A stretch of DNA of 64,000 bases from Xylocopa sonorina (lineage: Eukaryota; Arthropoda; Insecta; Hymenoptera; Apidae), in the NCBI RefSeq assembly GCF_050948175.1, contig NW_027490096.1:1364001-1428000 (forward strand), given 5' to 3'. The position numbers were made by a program, and so were the translations under genes. The notes beneath the pieces were generated by a model. The model did not search any database and was not told where the DNA came from. It saw nothing but the letters and a program-made list of their open reading frames with translations. Every line of letters starts with the position of its first letter. Position 1 is the first letter of the stretch. Positions 1 to 9,100 of the stretch are shown in pieces.

Positions 1-3000
1 ATAGTAATGAGATGCGATATCGAGCTTTAAGAATCATAAGAACTCTATTGCTACGATACGTAGACACCTGCAAACGCTATTTCCTTGCAAGGAAGTGTCG
101 CATTTACATTCATTTGAATCGTAGACGAGGAATGCATAACACTTCGTAATGAATATTATATCTTACCATGAAACATAGAAATGAGATGCGATATCGCGTT
201 TTAAGAAGCATTAGAAAGCTATTGCTACGATACCTAGACATCTGCAGACGCTATTTCCTAGCAAGAAAGTGTCGCATTTACGTTCGTTTGAAGTGTAGAC
301 GAGGAATACATGATACTTCGCAATACATATTATATCTTACCATGAAACATAGAAATGAGATGCGATATCGCGTTTTAAGAAGCATTAGAACACTATTGCT
401 ACGATAGGTAGACATTTGCAAACGCTATTTCCTAGCAAAGAAGTGTCGCATTTACATTCATTTGAACCGTAGACGAGGAATGCATAACACTTCGTAATGA
501 ATATTATATCTTACCATGAAACATAGAAATGAGATGCGATATCGCGCTTTAAGAATCATAAGAACTCTATTGCTACGATACGTAGACATCTGCAAACGCT
601 ATTTCCTTGCAAGGAAGTGTCGCATTTACATTCATTTGAAGTGTAGTCGAGGAATACATAACACTTCGCAAATCATGTTATATCTTACCATGAAACATAG
701 AATTGAGATGCGATATCGCGTTTTAAGAAGCATTAGAACACTATTGCTACGATACCTAGACATCTGCACACGCTATTCCCTAGCAAGGAAGTGTCGCATT
801 CACATTCATTTGAAGTGTAGACGAGGAATACATAACACTTCGCAAATCATATTATATCTTACCATGAAACATAGAAATAAGATGCGATATCGCGTTTTAA
901 GGATAATATGAACTCTATTGCTACGATACGTAGACATCTGCAATCGCTATTTCCTTGCAAAGAAGTGTCGCATTTACATTCATTTGAAGTGTAGACGAGG
1001 AATACATAACACTCCGCAAATCATATTATATCTTACCATGAAACATAGAAATGGGATGCGATATCGCGTTTTAAGAAGCACTAGATCTCTATTGCTACGA
1101 TATGTAGACATCTGCAACCGCTATTTCCTTGCAAGGAAATGTCACATTTACATTGATTTGAAGTGTAGACGAGGAATACATAACACTTCGCATATCATAT
1201 TATACCTTACCATGAAACGTAGAAATGAGATGCGATATCGCCTTTTAAGAATCATAAGAACTCTATCGCTACGATACGTAGACATCTGCAAACGCTATTT
1301 CAATGCAAGGAAGTGTCGCATTTACATTCATTTGAATCGTAGACGAGGAATGCATAACACTTCGCAATGAATATTATATGTTATCATGAAACATAGATAT
1401 GAGATGCAATATCTCGTTTTAAGAAGCATTTGAAATCTATTGCTTCGATACGTAGACATCTGCAAACGCTATTGCCTTGCAAGGAAGTGTCGCATTTAAA
1501 TTCATTTGAAGTGTAGACGAGGAATACAAAACACTTCGCAAATCATATTATATCTTACCATGGAACATAGAAATGAGATGCGATATCGCGTTTTAAGAAG
1601 CATTAGAAAGCTATTGCTACGATACCTAGACATCTGCAGACGCTATTTCCTAGCAAGAAAGTGTCGCATTTACATTCGTTTGAAGTGTAGACGAGGAATA
1701 CATGATACTTCGCAATACATATTATATCTTACCATGAAACATAGAAATGAGATGCGATATCGCGTTTTAAGAAGCATTAGAACACTATTGCTACGATAGG
1801 TAGACATTTGCAAACGCTATTTCCTAGCAAAGAAGTGTCGCATTTACATTCATTTGAATCGTAGACGAGGAATGCATAACACTTCGTAATGAATATTATA
1901 TCTTACCATGAAACATAGTAATGAGATGCGATATCGAGTTTTAAGAATCATAAGAACTCTATTGCTACGATACGTAGACATCTGCAAACGCTATTTCCTT
2001 GCAAGGAAGTGTCGCATTTACATTCATTTGAAGTGTAGACGAGGAATACAAAACACTTCGCAAATCATATTATATCTTACCATGAAACATAGAAATGAGA
2101 TGCGATATCGCGCTTTAAGAATCATAAGAACTCTATTGCTACGATACGTAGACATCTGCAAACGCTATTTCATTGCAAGGAAGTGTCGCATTTACATTCA
2201 TTTGAAGTGTAGTCGAGGAATACATAACACTCCGCAATTCATATTATACCTTACCATGAAACATAGTAATGAGATGCGATATCGAGCTTTGAGAATCATA
2301 AGAACTCTATTGCTACGATACGTAGACACCTGCAAACGCTATTTCCTTGCAAGGAAGTGTCGCATTTACATTCATTTGAAGTGTAGACGAGGAATACATA
2401 ACACTTCGCAAATCATATTATATCTTACCATGAAACATAGAAATGAGATGCGATATCGCGTTTTAAGAAGCATTAGAAAGCTATTGCTACGATATCTAGA
2501 CATCTGCAGACGCTATTTCCTAGCAAGAAAGTGTCGCATTTACATTCGTTTGAAGTGTAGACGAGGAATACATGATACTTCGCAATACATATTATATCTT
2601 ACCATGAAACATAGAAATGAGATGCGATATCGCGTTTTAAGAAGCATTAGAACACTATTGCTACGATAGGTAGACATTTGCAAACGCTATTTCCTAGCAA
2701 AGAAGTGTCGCATTTACATTCATTTGAATCGTAGACGAGGAATGCATAACACTTCGTAATGAATATTATATCTTACCATGAAACATAGTAATGGGATGCG
2801 ATATCGAGTTTTAAGAATCATAAGAACTCTATTGCTACGATACGTAGACATCTGCAAACGCTATTTCCTTGCAAGGAAGTGTCGCATTTACATTCATTTG
2901 AAGTGTAGACGAGGAATACAAAACAGTTCGCAAATCATATTATATCTTACCATGAAACATAGAAATGAGATGCGACATCGAGTTCTAAGAAGCATTAGAA

Positions 3001-3299
3001 CACTACTGATACGATAGGTAGACATTTGCAAACGCTATTTCCTTGCAAAGAAGTGTCGCATTTACTTTCATTTGAAGTGTAGACGAAGAATACATATCAC
3101 TTCGCAAATCATATTATACCTTACCATGAAACATAGAAATGAGATGCGATATCGCGTTTTAAGAAGCATCAGAAATCCATTGCTACGATACGTAGACATC
3201 TGCAAACGCTATTTCCTTGCAAGAAAGTGTCGCATTTACATTCATTTGAAGTGTAGGCGAGGAATACATAACACTTCGCAAATCATATTATATCTTACC

Positions 3300-3466
3300 A
3301 TGAAACATAGAAATGAGATGCGATATCGCGTTTTAAGAAGCATTAGAACTCTATTGCTACGATACGTAGACATCTACAAACGCTATTTCCTAGCGAGGAA
3401 GTGTCGCATTCACATTCATTTAGTGTAGACGAGGAATACACTTCGCAAATCATATTATATCTTACC
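3300..3466. repeat. Short 167-bp satellite monomer with two small deletions
   Basis: This is the only monomer of the left block that is not 174 bp. Compared with its neighbours it lacks 2 bp around 3421 (TTTGAAGTG becomes TTTAGTG) and 5 bp around 3438 (AATACATAACACTTCG becomes AATACACTTCG). The net loss of 7 bp shifts the open frame. It is useful as a marker of this array position. Confidence 0.9.
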
Positions 3467-4948
3467 ATGAAACATAGAAAAGAGATGCAATATCGCGTTT
3501 TTGGAATCATAAGAACTCTATTACTACGATACGTAGACATCTGCAAACGTTATTTCCTCGCAAGGAAGTGTCGCATTTACATTCATTTGAATCGTAGACG
3601 AGGAATGCATAACACTTCGCAATGAATATTATATCTTATCATGGAACATAGATATGAGATGCAATATCTCGTTTTAAGAAGCATTTGAACTCTATTGCTT
3701 CGATACGTAGACATCTGCAAACGCTATTTCCTTGCAAGGAATTGTCGCATTTACATTCATTTGAAGTGTAGACGAGGAATACATAACAGTTCGCAAATCA
3801 TATTATATCTTACCATGAAACATAGAAATGAGATGCGACATCGAGTTCTAAGAAGCATTAGAACACTACTGATACGATAGGTAGACATTTGCAAACGCTA
3901 TTTCCTTGCAAGGAAGTGTCGCATTTACATTCATTTGAAGTGTAGACGAGGAATACATAACACTTCGCAAATCATGTTATATCTTACAATGAAACATAGA
4001 AATGAGATGCGATATCGCGTTTTAAGAATCATATGAACTCTATTGCTACGATACGTAGACCTCTGCAATCGCTATTTCCTAGCAAGGAAGTGTCGCATTT
4101 ACATTCATTTGAAGTGTAGACGAGGAATACATGATACTTCGCAAATCATATTATATCTTACCATGAAACATAGAAATGAGATGCGATATCGCGCTTTAAG
4201 AATCATAAGAACTCTATTGCTACGATACGTAGACATCTGCAAACGCTATTTCCTTGCAAGGAAGTGTCGCATTTACATTCATTTGAAGTGTAGACGAGGA
4301 ATACATAACACTCCGCAAATCATATTATATCTTACCATGAAACATAGAAATGAGATGCGATATCGCGATTTAAGAATCATAAGAACTCTATTGCAACGAT
4401 ACGTAAACATCTGCAAACGCTATTTCCTAGCGAGAAAGTGTCGCATTCACATTCATTTGAAGTGTAGACGAGGAATACATAACACTCCGCAAATCATATT
4501 ATATCTTACCATGAAACATAGAAATGAGATGCGATATCGCGCTTTAAGAATCATAAGGACTCTATTGCTACGATACGTAGACATCTGCAAACGCTATTTC
4601 CTTGCAAGGAAGTGTCGCATTTACATTCATTTGAAGTGTAGACGAGGAATACATAACACTCCGCAAATCATATTATATCTTACCATGAAACATAGAAATG
4701 CGATGCGATATCGCGTTTTAAGAATCATAAGAACTCTATTGCAACGATACGTAGACATCTGCAAACGCTATTTCCTAGCGAGAAAGTGTCGCATTCACAT
4801 CCATTTGAAGTGTAGACGAGGAATACATGATACTTCGCAAATCATATTATATCTTACCATGAAACATAGAAATGAGATGCGATATCGCGTTTTAAGAAGC
4901 TTTAGAGCACTACTGCTACGATAGGTAGACATTTGCAAACGCTACTTC

Positions 4949-4952
4949 ATAG
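4949..4952. repeat. Target site duplication, left copy (ATAG)
   Basis: ATAG immediately precedes the left LTR and is repeated immediately after the right LTR at 13574-13577. Four base pairs is a normal duplication length for Ty3/gypsy integrases. Joining 4859-4952 to 13578-13657 gives exactly 174 bp, so the insertion was clean. Confidence 0.93.
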
Positions 4953-5109
4953 TGTCACGTCCCGGAGTGCCGATGCACTCGATACGTTAAACGAGTCTAA
5001 GCCGGTTCCCGAAATCAACGCGAATTGCGCGGAGCTGGGTTCGTTGGCGGTTAGGACGCGATTTACCGAATAAAACATGCAGCACTTACCTTTTCGATGC
5101 ATAGAATTT

Positions 5110-5439
5110 CTATTTGCTTTCCCGTTCCAGGTATCGTGGACGTCGTGGGTCGGAGACCGGGATCGCAGCGGCGTACGGCTGGAACGGCGGAACGGTTATT
5201 GGAACAAGGCGCCACGCAGGTTGATCCTGGCTGGTGCGTATCGTCGCTGAAATTGGACGGTCCTGGGCTCGTACGGGACGTACGGCGGCGAAAACCTCCT
5301 TGACGGGAACGGAAGCTGCTCGATGGTGATCCGGATACGGGTACTCGGGTGTACCTCCCACGTATTCGCGAATAAGATGTCGAATATATTCTTTTCGTCC
5401 CGCGCGTCGTGTACGCTTTCTCGGAGGCTCGGAGTTCAT
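5110..5439 (-). CDS. Possible small ORF inside the 3' LTR, function unknown
   Basis: An ATG at 5439 opens a 109-codon frame on the same strand as gag and pol; the frame is open upstream to at least 5520 without an earlier ATG there. The N-terminal part is very basic (PPRKRTRRAGRK near the start), which could be a nuclear-localisation or RNA-binding segment or simply the product of GC-rich sequence. The middle is rich in proline and arginine. No domain was recognised. An identical frame lies in the other LTR (12375-12704). It may be non-coding: LTR frames of this length occur by chance in GC-rich sequence, and nothing such as a splice signal supports expression. Confidence 0.25.
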   Translation of the reverse strand: MNSEPPRKRTRRAGRKEYIRHLIREYVGGTPEYPYPDHHRAASVPVKEVFAAVRPVRAQDRPISATIRTSQDQPAWRLVPITVPPFQPYAAAIPVSDPRRPRYLERESK

Positions 5440-5473
5440 CGAGAGTATTTGCGCTTTGACAGGGTACTGCTCG

Positions 5474-5575
5474 GCTAAGCGTTGGTTCGCTCTAGCTTGC
5501 AGGGATCCGCGTGGGCGCAAGATACTCGGTTACGGTAGCAGTGAAGTAAGAGCAGCTAAGCGTTGGTTCGCTCTA
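5474..5575. repeat. 21-bp direct repeat pair in the LTR
   Basis: GCTAAGCGTTGGTTCGCTCTA occurs at 5474-5494 and again at 5555-5575, 81 bp apart, and the pair is repeated in the right LTR at 12739-12759 and 12820-12840. Repeats of this size inside an LTR often mark regulatory factor sites or a local duplication; no factor is assigned. Confidence 0.8.
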
Positions 5576-6166
5576 ACCGTCCAGCTTCAAGACTATCGCA
5601 GACGAATTCGGAACTAGTAAGATATTCGCGAGCGTACCAGCGAATTAGAATTAGGAATTATGATTGAATATTGAATAAAGAGGCGTTGGATCTGGTAAAA
5701 GCTAATGTATATTCTATAATTTCACTACCCTAATACACTTCGACTAATTCTAAGATATTGAATAAGGTTACAATAAGAGATTGAAATAGAACTAAGTTTA
5801 CGTTAAGGACTCCGCTAAGGGAGATGCGATAAAAAGAGAAGCATTAGAGCTGAGAGCTCGTTGCTTGGGAGCCAAGTGCTCGATTCGGAGGCGAGATAGG
5901 AACTGACTTCGGATCAGCGCGTCCGCGACCTCCTCGGGTCGCGAGGCGCGCGAGTCGCTGGGCCCCGGAGTGGGGACGGCGCGTGGCGGAAGAGCGGGGA
6001 GGCCGCTCGTGGTGGGGACGACCGCGTTACGCGGTGAGCCGCGCGCGTCGGCCGCGCGCTCGAGCGTGAACGTGTCTTAATTCTAGCGCACTTATATTAT
6101 GTACATTTCCTTAATTCTATGTGTTTGTGGTGTGTGTATGTACATGAACGTGTCGTGTGCTTATAC

Positions 6167-9100
6167 CTAAGACCGCATGTACGCGAATAGGGAATATGGG
6201 TGCGTAATTGCGGGTGAGTCCAGGAAGTAGTTGTCGTATTGCTCCTCTGGAGATGACGTGGGTGGAGACGGCCTCCTGGGGGTGGAAGGTGGTACGCCTG
6301 ACGTTACACCACCCCCCTTGGAAAAAGAATCTCGGCCATGCCGAGATCTCTTGTCTGTCCTTCGGAACTCGGAGGGTTGGAATTTCTCGCCTGGCTCGTC
6401 CTGGCGAGGTCGTTTGAATACTGGACGGCGTTGATGAGCATTGTTCGTACTGGAGGAACTAGAGTCACTTTCGCGATTAGCGTTCGTTTGAAGTTCACTG
6501 GTTTCACTATCACTCAGTTCGAATTGTGTCACTTTCATTTCGCCCATTCTTGCGCTATACATACTATGCATTCTTTTACACAGCTTAATTTTATTAGTAT
6601 GCACAATCTTATGTCGGCCTTTTACATTGAGTTTGACGTTGTTTTTGTTCAAAACTTCGAGAATTCTGTATGGTCCCGAATACTGTGCTTGAAACTTATG
6701 TTTATGGGGTTCTTTTAAGAGATAAACCCATTGACCAACCTCGAAATTTTGAACGTTAAGATTTCGATCGTAATAAAATTTGGATTTTTGTTTCGCGTTA
6801 TCTAAATTGGTTTTCGCTATTTCCTGTGATTTTGAAATTCTCTCGTGGAGCTCGATAAGGTAATCGCTATATGTCTCGTTTTCGGAATTATCCTGAAAAG
6901 GAGTGGCTGACGGTGTCCTTGCTATTCTTCCAAACACTAGTTCGTGCGGTGTATACAGCGTTCCCTCGTGTACACTAGTATTATACGAGAACATTGCATA
7001 CGGTAACCACTTTTCCCAGTTGTTACTCGCCTCGATATAGTGCTTCAAATACTCGGCCAAGACATGGTGGGATCTCTCAACAGACCCGTTCGTTTGAGGA
7101 TGAAATGCAGTGGATTTGTACTGTTTAATGCGAAACTTAATTGCTATTGCTTTGATCAGACTGTTTATGAAATTTGAGCCCTGATCTGTAAGTATACCCT
7201 TCGGGCATCCGAACTTGCAAATGAATTCTCTGATCAATGCATCGGCAATGTCGACTGCGGTAGTTGTTTTTAGAGGGATAGCTATGGAATATTTCGTGAG
7301 GAGATCCTGAATGGTCAGTATATTCGTAAAACCATCAGGTGTTTCAGGGAGAGGACCCATAACATCCATAGAGATCTTATCAAAGGCCCTGCCAGGGGTG
7401 TCTGTCAAGGTAAGCGGTTGCCTGGTTTTGATTCTAACTAATTTTTCAGTTTGGCAACTCTTACACTTGCCGATATATTCTTGAATTTGTGTCTTCATAT
7501 TAGGCCAGAAATATTGTTGCCTAATACGGGAGTAAGTTTTATTGACGCCCTTGTGGCCTCCCACGGGTGAGTCGTGGTTTTCTTTAATTATCTTCAATCT
7601 GTCTTCGATCGAAGGGGTTCGAATTAAGCCCTGGCAGACTGTGATACAGGTATTTGTCTCGTAAAATAGATCTTGTAGGATTTTTTGTATTCTGGACCAG
7701 GGAATGGAATCGATGGAACTTTGTGCGATGCTGAATGATGATAATTGTAATTCATTCACCACGTCGTATAAGGATCGGAAAGTTTCTATGGCTGTTTGGA
7801 AATCGACCGTTCTGCTGGGGTGATCGATAATTGGAAGTTGGATTTGATAATCTTGTTCGATTTTGATAACCCTTGCTTTTGAGAGGGTGAGATCTCTGTG
7901 TGGGATGAATTTGCCGGCTCTCTCGAGGTCTTTGGCGCCCGTGTCGTATGGGTGCCCTGACCGTGTGACGAAAACAACCAAGTTGTCTCGTCTTGTTGAA
8001 ATGGAGTCGCGGCTAAATTTAAATAACGGCTCGTATCTGACGTGCTCGTTTGGAAGAGGAATATAGAATTCTGGATTATCGGAAGCAGGGTGCGGAGATG
8101 GTGATGCGTCGGTAGAGGAGGGAATATCTGGCGTCGGTAAATCGGTTCCCGATGTTACCGGTGTAGGAGGTGGCGCTGGAGTGGAGTATTTTTTGCGGAG
8201 TTCCGGGGAGACGTCAAAGATGTCGTCCTCGGAGTCGTGACTATGGGAAAGCGGGAAAATTTGGACAGGATTTCGCGACAATGCGTCTGCATTTACGTTT
8301 GTCTTTCCGCTTTTGTAAACCATTTCGTAGTCAAACTCTGCAAGTTTGAGCCTCCAACGCACGAGCCTACTGGATGGGTCTTTGACCGAGTTCATCCACA
8401 CTAACGGCCGATGATCGGTAACAAGTTTAAATTGATTACCGTATATATACGGTCGAAAATAGTGGACAGCGTAGACAATCGCCAGACACTCCTTCTCGAT
8501 AGTGGAATAATTCCTTTCCGCGGTGTTCAGTAATCGCGACGTATACGCGATTGGCAAATCGCGGCCTATCGGACCCTGACTTAAAATAGCGCCGATCGCT
8601 TCGGCGGACGCATCGGTGGTTATTACAAACGGTTTCTTGAAATTTGGATATTGTAATATGGGCGCCTCGCATAGGCAGTCCCGAAGTCTTACAAAAGAAT
8701 TTTCTTGTTCGTTGCGCCACGTAAAAGGCGCGTCTTTTTTGAGTAGATTCGTCAACGGTTTGGCGATTTGTGAAAAGTTCGCTATAAATCTCCTATAATA
8801 CCCCGCGAGCCCGAGAAATTGTTTGATTTGCTTCGCGTTTCGGGGTCGTGGAAAATTTTTCACGGCACTTATCTTATTGGGGTCCGGTTTTACCCCGTGT
8901 TCGCTGATGATATGTCCTAGATAACTAACCTCTCTCCTCAGGAACTCGCATTTGTCCGGTTGCAAAACAAGATTAGCTTCTTTCAGCCTTTGCATTAATT
9001 TTTCGAACTTATTTTTGTGCTCCTGAAGAGAGCTGGCGTATATGACAATATCATCTAGATAAACAAAAATTTCGTTGCCTTGAAGACCGGACAGGACGTT

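Larger units (their letters stand above)
1..4952. repeat. 174-bp satellite array, left block (A-type monomers)
   Basis: About 28 tandem monomers run head to tail; the window opens inside one. Using the ATG of the conserved ATGAAACATAGAAATGAGATG as a register mark, it recurs at 168, 342, 516 and so on to 3300 in exact 174-bp steps (18 steps), then at 3467 (a 167-bp monomer), then again in 174-bp steps to 4859. Each typical monomer carries an EcoRV site (GATATC) inside the 10-bp palindrome GCGATATCGC. The first 2 kb have the same order of monomer variants as about 34.4-36.4 kb. The block ends where the retrotransposon interrupts a monomer 94 bp after its register mark. No gene is seen here; the open frames are a consequence of the 58-codon periodicity. 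Confidence 0.97.
4953..6308 (-). repeat. 3' LTR of the retrotransposon (left copy)
   Basis: 1356 bp, bounded on the plus strand by TGTCACGTCCCGG at 4953 and GACGTTACA ending at 6308. On the element's own strand it starts TGTAACGTC directly after the polypurine tract. It differs from the other LTR by two bases that I could find. Contents: the last ~46 codons of pol (6167-6308), a CpG-dense GC-rich stretch (about 5890-6065) with short hairpins, a 21-bp direct repeat at 5474-5494 and 5555-5575, a 109-codon open frame (5110-5439), and a small patch resembling the host satellite (5821-5848). I saw no AATAAA signal on the transcribed strand. Confidence 0.96.

Noticed and set aside
1..174. CENP-B box in the satellite monomer
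   Set aside because: I looked for TTCG followed at the right spacing by A and CGGG; the TTCGCAAATCAT segment does not fit, so no box is called.
4043..4924. Long open frames in the satellite (for example 293 codons here, 287 at 16670-17533, 301 at 26306-27211) as protein genes
   Set aside because: They are read-through of a stop-free frame in a 174-bp repeat; differences between monomers are largely amino-acid changing and there is no start context, splice or domain evidence.
5221..5236. GGTTGATCCTG in the LTR, as in the start of 18S rRNA
   Set aside because: The match is only about 11 bp, the flanks do not continue, and it recurs only because the LTR is duplicated.
6167..6308. env gene downstream of pol
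   Set aside because: Pol runs into the LTR; there is no room and no frame with signal peptide or membrane segment between integrase and the LTR end.
6338..6718. Plus-strand open frames across the retrotransposon (such as 6338-6718, 9080-9418, 10029-10469, 10548-10937)
   Set aside because: They lie opposite the intact pol and gag frames and show no recognisable domain; antisense shadows of coding sequence.
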